Below the pieces are notes generated by a model. It was not told the DNA's origin and did no database searches. It worked only from the letters and a program-made list of their open reading frames with translations. Both the position numbers and the translations under genes were made by a program. From Bettongia penicillata ogilbyi (taxonomy: Eukaryota > Chordata > Mammalia > Diprotodontia > Potoroidae), in the NCBI GenBank assembly GCA_023548195.1, contig JAJHZJ010000399.1:9084600-9148599 (forward strand): 64,000 nucleotides of DNA. Reading direction: 5' to 3'. Of the stretch, positions 1 through 11,654 are shown one piece after another. How positions within the stretch are numbered: the first letter of the stretch is position 1; each line of letters opens with the position of its first letter.

Positions 1-175
1 GGCTAGACCAACTGTGTGATGCATGAAAGTAATGGGATATTATTGAGCTGTAGGAAATGATGGGAGACCCTGGGGAGACTTGTATGAACTGAAGCAGATC
101 GAGGGGAGTAGAACAGAGTACACAGTGGCCACAGTAAGGTAGAGGAAAAAATCCATTATTAATAGTGACCTCAGG
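1..175 (+). mobile_element. L1 ORF2 C-terminal / 3' UTR fragment, cut by the window edge
   Basis: The sequence resembles the end of marsupial L1 in sense orientation: GGATATTATTGAGCTGTAGG, a ...GGGGAGACTTGTATGAACTG stretch and TAGAACAGAGTACACAGT correspond to the region coding the ORF2 C terminus. Old and without open frame. Confidence 0.6.
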
Positions 176-299
176 CACCTGGTGGTGGACCATGTTTCTC
201 TCCTTAGCAGAGAAGTGGTGGATATCTCAGTTAACTGCTAATTTCATCTCTCTCTCCTAATTTATTGTAACAGCTTCCTAATCTCCTTTCCTCTGATTT

Positions 300-840
300 T
301 TCTTTACTCCACCCTCCATCTTTCACATTGCTGCCAAAAATGATCTGACCATCTCAATTCCTATTCAGTAAGTTCTAGTGCCTTTCAATTGATGCTAGGA
401 TAAAATATAAATTCTTCTGTTTAGCTTTTAAAACCCTAAACAGCCTGGCCCCAACCTATCTTTCCTGCCTCATTGCATGTTACTCTTTCACACACTACAC
501 TCCAGCCAAATTGTTCTTCTCTGTGTTCCTTTTGTGCACCGCTCCATCCCCTATTTTCTTGCCTTATACTGACTGACCCCTCCTTCCCCTCCCTAGACCT
601 GGTAAGCATTCCCTATTTAACTCCTTCTTTATAGATTCCCTCTCTTACCTAAGGTCTTTCTATTGCTAGCACCCTCATCCCCAAACTACCTTGTAGCTAA
701 TTACTTTTGTATTTTTTATTCTGTGCAAACTTATTTGTGTTCCTCTTTGTGCGTATGGATCATTTGCTTTCATGGTAGTTGTATTTCCTCAAGCCTCACG
801 TAGTGTTTAGCACACAGTAGGTGCTTCATAAATGTTTGTT
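300..840 (+). mobile_element. L2-clade LINE 3' end
   Basis: The typical run of the L2 3' end: AACAGCCTGGCCCCAACCTA, TACACTCCAGCCAAATTGTT and the terminal TAGCACACAGTAGGTGCTTC before AATAAATGTTTGTTGGTTGA. An ancient fragment with no coding capacity. Confidence 0.75.
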
Positions 841-1599
841 GGTTGATTATACTGGCACGTTCTACTGTACTTTCTTTGTTACAAGGAAGGATTTTGGGGG
901 AGGGGGAGTAATTATCTGGAAGTGTCAGCAGTATTTAAAAAGCTTCAATAAACATCTGTTTTTTTTATTCATTCTAATAGAGCTATCAGAGGTGGTAGGA
1001 CAAGACTGGAATGATTTAGCCCTTTGTCCTATGGGCTCTCTCCCTGTGGCTTCATGTTCAGGGTATCAAGGTTGCCGCTGGTTTTTGCTGCTGTCCCTGA
1101 GTCGACATAAACCTTTTTTTAATGTGATTTTTAAATATTGTTTGTCTCCTTAATATGTTTTCGTCTTGTCTTTCTCTGTATTTGAATCACTAAATCTCTT
1201 GGCCATTCTTTCCCTCTGGGGGCCATTATAACCAATCCTGCCACTGGTTTGTTGCCTCTCCCAAAAGCTTTGGATCTGTGAAAACACATGTTTGCCAGTA
1301 TGTATTTGTCTGTTGCCTTTGAGAGGGAGGCATTGTGGTTTAATGAAAAATGTCTTTGACCTGAAGTTCAAACTGACCATCATGGCACCAGGAAGAAGGA
1401 TTGGGTCTGTTCTGTGTGGTCTTAGAGGACAGAACTAGGAGCACCGGAAGGCAGCTGAAGAGATAGGTTTATACTTGATGTAAGAAAAATCTTGCAAACA
1501 CTTGGAGCTCCCTCCAAAACTGAATGGATTTAACTGAGAAGTCCAGAGATTCATTGGGGTTTACCATTAGAGCTCTGCAAATGAAGGCTGGATAACCAT

Positions 1600-1885
1600 T
1601 TGTCAGGTATATAGGGTCATATATTTAGAACTGAGAGGGATCTTCGAGGTCATGAAATCCACCCCTCATTTTACACATAAGGATATTGAGGCACAGAGAG
1701 GTTAAGTGACGTGTCTGAGCAAAAGTCACTCTGAGGTCATGCTGAGTTAGCAAGAGTTTAAACAGGATTTTCTAACACCAAAGCCAGCACTTAATCCACT
1801 GAATTCTAGTGGAGATTTTTTTTTCAGGTGAAGTTTGGACAAGATGGTTTCCAAGGTTCCTTCCAGCTCTGAGATTTTGTGATTT
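1600..1885 (+). mobile_element. MIR-type SINEs
   Basis: TAGAACTGAGAGGGATCTTC, GGATATTGAGGCACAGAGAG and GACAAGATGGTTTCCAAGGT / TCCTTCCAGCTCTGAGATTT are MIR-like segments in sense orientation. Confidence 0.7.
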
Positions 1886-2203
1886 ATTTAAAAACTAAAA
1901 GAAGGAAGAAATTTGTTCTGTCACTTGGGTACATCTTCCTGTATACAAGAAATTCTTATCCAAAATACTTGGGGTTTTTTTTGCCTTAATGTAGGTGGCA
2001 GACATTTCCAACTGTCAGAGAATCAAGGTTACCTGCAATTTGTTCATTTTAGTTCTCAGTGTATAGAAAGTGAACACAATCTGTTTGTTATTATGCAGCA
2101 TACATTATGTTCTTAATAAGAATCTCCAAATGGATTCCAAGCTACTTTTTGTTCTTTTTTATTTAGGTACATTTTGATAAGATGGGAAAAACAAAAACCA
2201 GCA

Positions 2204-2205
<2 letters not shown>

Positions 2206-2244
<39 letters not shown>

Positions 2245-2246
2245 TG
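2206..2246 (+). repeat. (TG)n microsatellite
   Basis: About 17 uninterrupted GT units, then TTTGTG. Confidence 0.92.
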
Positions 2247-2249
2247 ACT

Positions 2250-3355
2250 ACATTAACCTTTTTTGTTAGAAACACCTGCGCATAGAAACATCATGTCATT
2301 ATTTTGAGGATAGTGACAAACCCAGGGTTCCCAAGGTCTGCCAGTGAGGATACTCTTCCTATTAAAGCCTTGTACCTTTGTTTGGGAAGGTATTATGCAC
2401 AAATAAATGTAATACAAGTTAGCCTGTGTTCAGGGCAAAGAGAGAATTTACTTTCAGCTGAGGTGATCTGGGAAACCTTTAGCTGGCTTATTTTATGAAA
2501 AGTCAATTTAGTACTAAATTTTTTTCTTTAAAATGGAATTATTTTGCCATTCAACTATAACTTCCAGTGATAGTTTAACAAAAAGTTTCGGAGTAGCTGC
2601 CTCCAGGGACTGTCAATGTCAACCATTTTGTATTTAGGCAATAGGACTTATTTCTATGAGCTTCTTTAAGTATCTCTTTCCAGTTGAATCAGAGATTCAG
2701 ATTCTAATGACAGAAGCTTGAAGTAGACTGGGCTTTTCAGTCTCTTGTTCTTACTTTTTGGGTAGCTGAGTATAATTTTTGAATAGATTTCTTTGTATTC
2801 AGTGCCCTTAGCTTCACCCTATAGACTCTATAGGGTTGCTTTTATATTCTTGTAAAAGATTGTATTTCAAAGGGAAAGGATGTTGTGCTGAAGTAATGAC
2901 TCAGTCTTCATTGCATAAATGTGATGCCAAATTGACCAGTGGCCAATCCCTTTGAACAGTAGCATGTATGTATTATATATGACTTTTCATGCAACAAGCA
3001 AAAATAATGAAAGACAGCATAATGAGATTAAAAGATGCACACACATTTCAGGAAGAATATCAATTTTATTACAAAAATTCTTTAAAGAAATGAAAAATAT
3101 TTTCTTACAAAGGAAAATACAGATTAGTTCCTGCCCAGAACTTTCATACTTCCTGACCCAGTCAGTACAAGTAAAACACACCAGTTAGTCAGGAAGGAAA
3201 AGAAAATGAAACCTTATTGAGGGTTTGTTGGCTCCTGCCATGTTTAACCAGGAGATTGGGGCCCTTAGGCCCCTGGAGTGAGGAATGTGGGTGCATTTCA
3301 TTCCCTGGCATGGAGGAAGGAATAGGGTGAACTGGTAAAAACAAACACACACTGA
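2250..3355. other. Unassigned intronic sequence
   Basis: No recognisable repeat or coding homology. Overlapping 60-80 codon frames on both strands at 2952-3188 are consistent with chance. Confidence 0.5.
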
Positions 3356-3359
3356 AATG

Positions 3360-3565
3360 CCAGGATCATAGCTTTAGAAATGGAAAGAACCTCAGAGGAT
3401 AGCTAGTCTAATGCCCTCATTTTACAGTGCAGGTAACTGAGGCCCAAAGAAGTTAATTGACTTGACCAAGTTATTTGACTCACACAAATAGTAATGGGCA
3501 GAACCTGGATTTTAGCATAGGTCCTTTGATTCCAAATCAAGCATTCTTTTTAATATATCAGGAAT
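3360..3565 (+). mobile_element. MIR-type SINE
   Basis: GAAATGGAAAGAACCTCAGA, CATTTTACAGTGCAGGTAAC and GAGGCCCAAAGAAGTTAATT, followed by a decayed tail. Confidence 0.7.
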
Positions 3566-4061
3566 TATCAGAGGATAAGCATACCTGATCTCTCCTGTTA
3601 GTAAGTGATGGTTTCACTTCCACCATCCTGGACTTAGGTTAGAGGAAATTATGTTCCAAAACAATGTAAGTATGGCATAGTAATGGCTCTGTCTTCAAGA
3701 ATAGGTTCTGTTAACAGGAAGCTAGATGGCACAGAATAATGAGTGTGACATGGGTACATGGGTATGCAAAATCTCTCATCCTTGAAAAAATTATTCTGAA
3801 TTGTGGATTAGCATCAGGAGGACAATGACATTCTGTGACTTGTTCCCTTGCATCTTGTTTTATCCTATATCAGTTTATCTCCTTGTGCTCCAAGGGCAGT
3901 GGCTGAGGTTAGTGCAAAACAGTAGGATAGATCTCAGTATGATTTTTGCCAGCTTTAGAATAACCAAACCACCTACTGAGCTGGAAGATTGACCTGCTTT
4001 GGATCAACAAAGTGATTTATCTTCTCTTTCTCTATCTCTTTTCTCTACTGCTGTTGTTACA

Positions 4062-4350
4062 GTTTGTCCTTCATTAGTGAAGAAGACCGATGACATCATG
4101 AGGGTGATGTCTTGACTTGCAGGTGGATTGGATTTCAGTGAGACAGGAGTGTGCAAAATCATCATCGTCACTCTGTTAGGCTCATCTGAATCCCATGATG
4201 GGATAGGTCAGGATGGCTGGAGACAACCCCATGGACTTTTAAAGCCCAGGTCTCAGTTTGGCTGCAACAACACCTATTCAGTGATTTAAGGCGAGGTAAA
4301 AAATGAGGCAAAAGATGGCCTGGTTTGCTTACTCAAAAAAAAAAAAAAAA
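4062..4350 (+). mobile_element. Unnamed SINE-like repeat with A tail
   Basis: GTTTGTCCTTCATTAGTGAA, GATGACATCATGAGGGTGAT, GGATTGGATTTCAGTGAGAC and a terminal run of 16 A (4335-4350). A second truncated copy lies at 4857-4968, and GTTGTTGTCCATCCTTGGTC at 22560 may be a third. I do not know its family name; no close placental counterpart comes to mind. Confidence 0.65.
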
Positions 4351-4856
4351 GATGAAATTGGGAGGGGAAGACCCTCAGGGTTTCTGGCCAGAGCGGAAAC
4401 AATTACCATTTGCACTCTTGAGAGTCCAAAACCCAGACAAAGACTAACTGAGGTCGGTGAGAGCCTGAGTGATTTGAGTTTCAGGCATGGTCAAATAGCC
4501 CATTTGAATGCCACTGGACTTTATCAAAGTCTAGTTTTCTAGAGTTCAAATTCAAGAAATCATAAATGAAACTATGAGGGACAAAAGAGTTAAATGTTCC
4601 AGCTTTTAAAAAATGATAGAATAAATAAGTAGGGAAAAGGAAAAAAACAACAGCTGTAGACCCCAAACCCCAAAATACCTTGTGAGCCTTCAGTGATCAA
4701 AATTTATATTCCTTTGGACAAAACACCCACATGTAAGGGTGTCATCCCCCATGTGGACAGAGAGAGGAGGGAGGAAAAAAGGAAAAGGAGCATTGCCCAA
4801 CTGAAACTGGCCAGTTGGGTCACCAGTGGGGCAACTCCTACTACTCAGAGATTGTG

Positions 4857-4968
4857 GTTTGTCCTTCATTCTCAAAGAAAAGTCATGACTTCAGGAGGGT
4901 GAGGTGTTGACTTGCTGGTGAATTGGATTTAAGTGAGGCAGGACTGTGCAAAGTCATCACCCCTAGAC
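4857..4968 (+). mobile_element. Second copy of the unnamed SINE-like repeat
   Basis: GTTTGTCCTTCATTCTCAAA, GGGTGAGGTGTTGACTTGCT, GAATTGGATTTAAGTGAGGC and CTGTGCAAAGTCATCA match 4062-4170 with small gaps. The copy is 3'-truncated. Confidence 0.65.
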
Positions 4969-5124
4969 AGGTAAGTGGTTTGGGAGGGAGAAGAATAAAC
5001 ACAAAACCATAATTCCTCATAGAGGTTATTGAAAGGTTGACAAAGATGATAAAAGACAGAAATGGTCAATAGTGGAATCAAGAAAAATAAAACTAATTTT
5101 CTAATAGAATTAAAACAAATAGAA

Positions 5125-5495
5125 CACTGAATCGCTATTGAGAGAATTGTGAAAGTGGTCCCAAGATTTCATAATCTGTAAAATGATTTGGAATTATGCT
5201 AGGAAAAAGCTACCAGAGTATACATACCCTTTGACCTAGTAATAATATTAGTACTTAACATGTCAAAGATAGAGGAAAAGGTTCAATAATATGCCAAAAT
5301 AGTTATAGTGGCCCTTCATGTAGCAGCAAAAAAAAATAAAGTGGGTACTGATAGATTGAAGAGTGACTAGACAGATCATCTCATATGGATGTCATGGAGT
5401 ATAATTGTGCCTTAAGAAATTAATCAGAAGAATATAGGGAAACTTGTATGAACATTGATGCAGAGTAAAGGGAGCAGAACCAGGAGGAAAATAAG
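5125..5495 (+). mobile_element. L1 3' fragment, sense
   Basis: Decayed ORF2 C terminus: CCCTTTGACCTAGTAATAAT, ATAGTGGCCCTTCATGTAGC, GGAGTATAATTGTGCCTTAA and AGCAGAACCAGGAGG follow the order of the full L1 (54880-54590 reversed). Older than the antisense copies. Confidence 0.7.
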
Positions 5496-5695
5496 GAGAT
5501 GGTGTTGTACAGAGGAAAGACTTCTGTCTCTAGAGTGAGAGGTCTTGGATTCAAATGCGCCTCTATTTACTTACTGTGTACATGTTTTGGGACAAGTCAC
5601 CAAGTTTCAGTTTTCTTATCTGTAAAATGAAGGTGTTTGAGTTTATGGCTTCTCAGGTCACTGTTAGCTGTGAATCTGTGATCCTATAATGTATA
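5495..5695 (+). mobile_element. MIR-type SINE
   Basis: GTTGTACAGAGGAAAGACTT, TTGGATTCAAATGCGCCTCT, AGTTTTCTTATCTGTAAAAT and GCTGTGAATCTGTGATCCTA. Confidence 0.75.
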
Positions 5696-5699
5696 TAAT

Positions 5700-6585
5700 T
5701 GCCACATGGCTGTGATGGAAAACCATCTTGAAAGGCATGAGAGCTTTGACCAATTGGAGCTTTAAAGAACTGTTGGCAAAGCAGGCCTCCCTCTTATCAG
5801 AGGTGGTGGATTTTAAGTGTGGAATGAAGTACATTGACTTGTTCTGCCTCTATGTTACAAGCATAGGTGTATCTAGAGTATGGGCCGTACGTATAATATG
5901 TATAGTTAGGGGAAATTCTATGTGGCTGAGGGGAAAATATCAATGAAATATCTTTTGAAGAAAAGATAAAGAAAAAGAAAGTTGGTGGATGACCTTGAAG
6001 CAAGTCAGGGAGTTGGAAAAGATTGTGAGAATCTGCCCTTTAGATGGAACCAAACATAAGAGATTACCTTATTTTTCAAAAAGCTTTCCAGTGAGAGATT
6101 TCATAACCCACTCCAAAATCTAACAGCCCTCAGTGCTAGGAAATACTTTATCTACCTTAAATAATTCATTCTTCACTTGAACTTGTTTCCTACTGTTCAT
6201 CCTAAAATGGATATGGAAACTAGCTGATCACTTTCCCCTGCATTATATTTGAAGATTTATTTTCATGTTCCTAGCCTGGGGTAGGGAGGGAGAGGGGGAG
6301 CCTGACTGAGGAGAGGATGGTTGTAGATATAACAACATAATTTCTTCAACTATTCCTCATGTGCTGTATTTCCAACCCTTGAATCATTTTTGTGGCTTTT
6401 TACTGAATTCTCTCCAAATTCCCTATGTCCTTTAATTATAGGACTCAGAACATAATATTCTGTGAACCTAGATCCTGGTAAGGAGCCTCATGAGCATGGT
6501 GGATAAAATTTAACATAAAATGCTATGCAAATTTTTTTTTAAAAAATAGAGTATCCAGTCAAATACGGCTTTCTTTTGTTCCTCA
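5700..6585. other. Mostly unassigned sequence; possible old CR1/L3-like piece at about 6060-6450
   Basis: CTATTCCTCATGTGCTGTAT, TCATTTTTGTGGCTTTTTAC and TGAATTCTCTCCAAATTCCC loosely resemble the 3' region of CR1/L3-type LINEs. The rest (5700-6050) shows nothing recognisable. Confidence 0.35.
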
Positions 6586-6589
6586 TCCA

Positions 6590-7125
6590 CAGAACTCCAC
6601 CTGCTGTCTCTCCTTGTTTTTGAACTCACAACTTCTGTGAGGCGGGTGGTCTGTATTATCCCCATTTGGCAGATGAGGAAATAGAGGCTTAGAGAGGCTA
6701 ACGTGACTTGCCCACACACAGCTAATTAGTATCAGAGGCAAGGCTTGAACAAAGGTTTTCTACAACCCTGGGAGGTAGGTGCTAATAATATTCCCATTTC
6801 ACAGGTGAGGAACCTGAGGTAAAGGTCAAATGACTTATTTACGGTCTGGGTCTCACAGATGCTTATGAATCACTTCAGCATATAGGCATTATTAAATGGA
6901 ACTGTTGGAATAAAGAGGCATCTGGTGGGATAGATCACTGGGCCTGGAGTCTGGAAGACCTGAGTTCAAATTGGCCTCAGACACTTAAGTCACTTTACTA
7001 CTAACTGCTTCAGTTTCCTCGGCTATAAAAGAGGATTAATAATAGTGTCATTTCCCAAGACTGTTGTATCAAATGAAATATTATTTATAAAGTACCTGAT
7101 ACATAGTAGGCCCTTAACAGATTCT
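6590..7125. mobile_element. MIR-type SINE pieces and a CORE-SINE
   Basis: 6590-6860 contains antisense MIR segments (GGCAGATGAGGAAATAGAGG, TGGGAGGTAGGTGCTAATAA). 6905-7125 is a sense CORE-SINE (TGGGCCTGGAGTCTGGAAGA, CTTCAGTTTCCTCGGCTATA, TACATAGTAGGCCCTTAACA) that ends at the CCTT microsatellite. Confidence 0.7.
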
Positions 7126-7131
7126 TATTTC

Positions 7132-7432
7132 TTCTTCCTTCCTTCCTTCCTTCCTTCCTTCCTTCCTTCCTTCCTTCCTTCCTTCCTTCCTTCCTTCCTT
7201 CCTTCCTTCCTTCCTTCCTTCCTTCCTTCCTTCCTCCCTTCCCTCCTTCCTCCCTCCCTCCTTCCCTCCTCCCTTCCTCCCTTCCTTCCTTCCTTCCTTC
7301 CTTCCTTCCTTCCTTCCTTCCTTCCTTCCTTCCTTCCTTCCTTCCTTCCTTCTTCCCCTTCCTTCCTCCCTTCTTCCCTCCCTTCCTTCCTTCCTTCCTT
7401 GCTCCCTCCCTCCTTCCTTCTTCCCTCCCTTA
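7132..7432 (-). repeat. (CCTT)n / (AAGG)n microsatellite, about 300 bp
   Basis: A tract of CCTT units with CCTCCC interruptions. On the minus strand it is (GGAA)n and sits at the 3' end of the antisense L1, so it may be an expanded L1 A-rich tail. Open frames across it (SFLPSFLP repeats) are artefacts of the repeat. Confidence 0.95.
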
Positions 7433-7439
7433 CACTCAG

Positions 7440-10320
7440 AGTTTATCAGTTCTTTCTCTGGAGGTAGATAGTATTTTTTCATCATGAGTCCTTTAGAATT
7501 GTCCTGAATCATTGTACTGAACAGAGTAGTCTTTCACAGTTGATTGTCACTACAACATTACAACATAGTTGTTACTGTGCACAGAGATTTCCCAGGTCTT
7601 CTCACTTCACTTTGTATCGGTTCGTATAGATCTTGCCATGTTTTTTGAAAATCATGCCTCTTGTCATTTCTTATAGCACAGTAGTACTACATCACCATCA
7701 TGTGCTAGAACTTGTTCAGTCATTCTCCAATTGAAGACCAACCCTTCAGTTTTCTCTTCTTTGCCACCACAGAAAGAACAGCTATAAATATTTTTGTTAT
7801 GTATTCCCTTTTCTTTGCTCTTTTTGGGATACAGACCTAGTAGTATTGCCAGGTCAAAGGATATTCATAGTTTTATAGTCCTTTGAGCATAGTTCCAAAT
7901 TGTTCTTCAGAATTCTTGGACTAGTTTACGATTTCATCAACATTTTATAGCTGTACCTATTTTCTCACATTCCCTCCTCCATTGTCATTTTTGATGTGTG
8001 AAGTGGTACCTCAGAATGTTTTAAATTGTATTTCTCTAATCAATAATGATTTAGATCATTTTTGCATATGACTGTAGATAGTTTTGATTTCTTCTGAAAA
8101 CTCCCTGTTCATATCCTTTCACCTTTTATTTATTGGGGAATGGCTCTTATTTTTATCAGTTTGACTCAATTCCATATGTTTTGGAGAAATAAGGCTTTTA
8201 TCAGAGAAATTTGCTGTAAAAAAACTATATTACTTCATTATCTATGAAACTTTTTACCAAAATGTAGTTTCCCCTGATTGTCTCTTTTAATTAGGTCTGG
8301 TTTTGCTTTTATTTTGTCTGCGTTCATGATTGCTACCTCTGCCTTTTCTACTTTAGCATAATAGATTCTGCTATAGCCCCTTATTGTAACTCTCTGTGTC
8401 TTTTTCAGTGTGTCTTTTTCAAAAAATGTAGATTCTGGTTTCTAATCCATTTTGCTCTTCACTTCTGTTTTTATGGGTGAGTTCATTCCGTTTACATTCA
8501 TAGTTATTATTACTATGTATTTCCCTCCATTCTGTTTTCTTCGTTTCTTCCTTCTCTCTCGCTCTTTATCCTGCCACTCCTCAAAAGTCCGTCTTGCTTT
8601 TGATCATTGCCTCCCTTCATCACTAGCTTTTTTTATCATATTCCACCCTTCTCCCCCAAAATGCTCTTAACTTCTTCCCCTCCTCTCTCCTTATTGGTAA
8701 GATTTCTATACACAACTGAGTGTGTATATTCTTCCTTCTTTGAACCAATTCCAGTGAGAGAAACTGAACCAATTTTGAGCATTATCTACCACTACCTCCC
8801 CCCCACTTTATTTTTCTCTCCACTGTAAAAGTTTTGCCTTGCATGCCATTTTTATGTGACAAAATTCTTCCCATTCTACCTCTCCCTTCCTCCTCTTTCA
8901 CTGCGTCCTTCTTTCTCATCCCTTCATTTTTTGGAGATCATCCAAACATAATCAACTTATACCTATATCCTCTGTCTATGTAAATTTCTAACTGCCCTTA
9001 GTATGACAAAATTGTTGTGAATTAAATGTATCCTCTTCCTATATAGGAATGCAAACTTTATTGAATCCCTTATGATTTCTCTTTCATGTTTACCTTTGTG
9101 TGCTTCTCTTGAGTCTTGTGTTTGAATGTCGTATTTTCTATTCAGCTCTGGTCTCTTCATCAGATATGCTTGAAAGTCTTCTATTATATGTCCCTTTTTC
9201 CTTCTGAAGGATTATACTCAGTTTTGTTGGCTAGATGATTCTTGGTTGTAATCCTGGTTCCTTTGCTTTCTGGAATAACTTATTCTAAGCCCTCCACTCC
9301 TTTAACATGGAAGCTACTGAATCTTTTGTGATCCTGACTGTGGCTCCATAATACTTGAATTGGAGTCATTTGCTTCTACTTGCCTAATTCTAATTTGTAA
9401 TGATTTTTTTTCTTCACCGAACTTTTTTATCTCTTTTTCCATTTGGGCAATTCTGTTTTTAAGAGATTCTTTTCTTCTGTCAATTTTTGTGCCTCTTTTA
9501 TTGTTTTTTAAGGTGTTATTTTCTTCAGTTTTTTTCTGCCACTTTACCAAGACATTAATTCTCCTTTTATAATTTTTTGCATCACTCATTTCTTCACCCA
9601 ATTTTTCCTCTAGCACTCTCATGTATTTCTTTAACTCTTCTAGGAATTCTTGTTGGGCTTGGATCCAATTAGCATTTTTCTTTGAGGCTTTGTAGCAGTT
9701 TTCATATTGCTGTCTTCTTCTGAGTTTGTATCTTAATTTTCCCTGCCATGGTAGTACCTTTTTATAGTCAGGTTCTTTTTTGTTTTTTATTTATTTTCCA
9801 GCTCATTTCTTGCCTTTATGTTAAAGTTGGGCTCTGTTCACCTGGGAGTGGGGATGCACTGTGCCAAACTGGCTTTTTAATACTACTATTTTCAAAGCAC
9901 TCCCTTTGGCCCTAGAACTATGACCAAGGCCTCTGCTCCCTTATGACTGACCACAAGCAATCCTTTCCACCTGGGAACTGCAACCCAGAACTTTGTATGA
10001 GCAGTAGAGTTGACAACCAATGGTGATCATACCCAGTGTCATTAACCCTGTAATGTATTTTTGACCAGTTGTCTGACCTTCTTACAGTTTCTGTGCTAGG
10101 GCCTCCTGAAGCTGCTGCTGCAGCTATACTTTGACTGCTTCCAAGACCAACTGCTGGTGCTATGGTGACATGGGCTCTGGTATCACAGAGCTATCCTGCT
10201 GACCTTGCAGATTGTCTTAGTCTGAAAAAATGTCTCAACCTGACCTTTTGTTGATTCTGCCACTCCAAAATTTGATTTGAGTTGTTATTTTAATGTTTGG
10301 AGGGGAATGTTAGGAGAGTT
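7440..10320 (-). mobile_element. L1 element, antisense, with several large internal deletions
   Basis: Reading the minus strand: a 5' UTR of a different L1 subfamily (about 10320-9640, no GCCAAGATGGC start seen), ORF1 coiled coil (9622-9360, AQMEKEIKKFGEEKKSLQ), then a jump over most of the RRM near 9360 to the ORF1 C terminus (to about 9110, RPELNRKYDIQTQ), the inter-ORF region (about 9100-8520), a short piece of the ORF2 endonuclease (about 8340-8300), then directly the last part of ORF2 (about 8250-7480). The reverse transcriptase core is absent. The 3' side borders a GGAA-type microsatellite. Confidence 0.75.
9314..9622 (-). pseudogene. L1 ORF1 coiled-coil fragment
   Basis: 102 codons, MRVLEEKLGEEMSDAKNYKR to the segment with heptads (LKNRIAQMEKEIKKFGEE). 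It matches the ORF1p coiled coil. The C-terminal residues after RIRQVEAND run across the deletion junction and no longer correspond to the RRM. Part of the 7440-10320 L1. Confidence 0.7.
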
Positions 10321-10829
10321 GAATGGAGATAGTAATGCCAATAGTACAATAGTAGTTTCCTTACACAGCCATTCATTCATCCAGTAAGCATTTGTTAAGG
10401 AGATGCTATCTGAGAGATTCTCAACAAGTGCTCACATGAGGACTTTGAGCATTTCAAAGTTCTTTATAAGTGTCAGGGTTTTTTTTATGATTATTGTTGA
10501 ACTTCTCTTTTCAAATTGGCAATTATATTTTTGTTTATTTTTCCTAAAGGACTTGAAAGGGATGGTTTACCAATGTTATTCTGGAATTTGAATGCTTGGT
10601 GTTGGTTCTTTCCTAACATTCACATTTGATGTTATATTAGCATGATCTCTCTAGGTCATTAAGAAAAACTAAAACCTGAAATGATAGGTGTTAGACTATC
10701 TGTCAGTTGATCTAGCCCTAAAATCTTCCCCACTTGTGCTAAGACTCTGCGGTTATATACAATATGAGAACAGGACCAACAGGACCTTTAAAATATGATT
10801 ATTACACCTCATGTAGGTGACAATGATCT

Positions 10830-11030
10830 ATTTAAAAAATCAATAATCAATCAAAAAGCATTTGTTAAGCACTTCACTATGTGCCAGACTCTTACTAAGT
10901 GCTAGGCATACAAAGAAAGGCAAAAACACAAAAATTGCTGCTGAATATAAGCCCTACAACCAATGGTATGCTCCCCTCGTAGAGGCCCTATGCATAGTAG
11001 ATGCTTAATAAATGTTGAATTTTATGAACA
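10830..11030. mobile_element. L2-type 3' terminus fragments
   Basis: CAAAAAGCATTTGTTAAGCA and TGTGCCAGACTCTTACTAAG look like the reversed 3' tail of the antisense L2 relics at 11655 and 16785. TATGCATAGTAGATGCTTAA at 10989 is a sense-oriented L2 end. The order suggests two small pieces. Confidence 0.5.
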
Positions 11031-11129
11031 TAAAGAGCCACAGATGGAAGGGATTTGAGAGATCATTTAGACCAACCCTCACATTTTACAGATAAGAAAA
11101 GAGTGAAAGAAAAATTAGTAGGTCACATG

Positions 11130-11345
11130 AAATTCATAGGATTATAGGTTTAGAGCTGGAAGGGACTTCATAAGTGACGTCTAACCTCCTCCCTCCTCAT
11201 TTTCCAGACCCAGGGAGGTTTAATGAGACTTTTGCCTAACTTACTCCACAGGTAGCAAACACTGGAGGCAGAATTTGAATTCATATCCTCTCACTTGGAA
11301 GCTAGTGGTGAGCTTTCCATTGTACCATACCACCTCCAGACCCTA
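11130..11345 (+). mobile_element. MIR-type SINE
   Basis: AGGTTTAGAGCTGGAAGGGA, AGAATTTGAATTCATATCCT and CATTGTACCATACCACCTCC. Confidence 0.75.
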
Positions 11346-11654
11346 ATCATTTAGTATGTGATAAAACTATGTCTTATTGACGAAAAGCCAGATTCTGTAT
11401 CTTGTTTTACAGTGAATGTTCTAGAAGCAAGACTTGCTCACAATAGAGTCATGCTCTGGCCTCCCCAATCCTAAAGACTTCCTTTGACTTTTCTCTTCCA
11501 CTTGACTTCAGCCCCATCATTGTCCTCCCCTTCACTACTAAATTGTGTGTAAAAAGCTGTCTAACCCAGTGCCTTCAGTTCCTGAGCTCTCTTTATCAAT
11601 AACACATTTTCTCCTTGGACCTCACTAAATGCTGTTTTTGTACAGTTATAGTGC

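Noticed and set aside
7045..7512. Open frames of 130-140 codons on both strands (SFLPSFLP and KEGRKEGR repeats)
   Set aside because: They are translations of the CCTT microsatellite and of no coding value.
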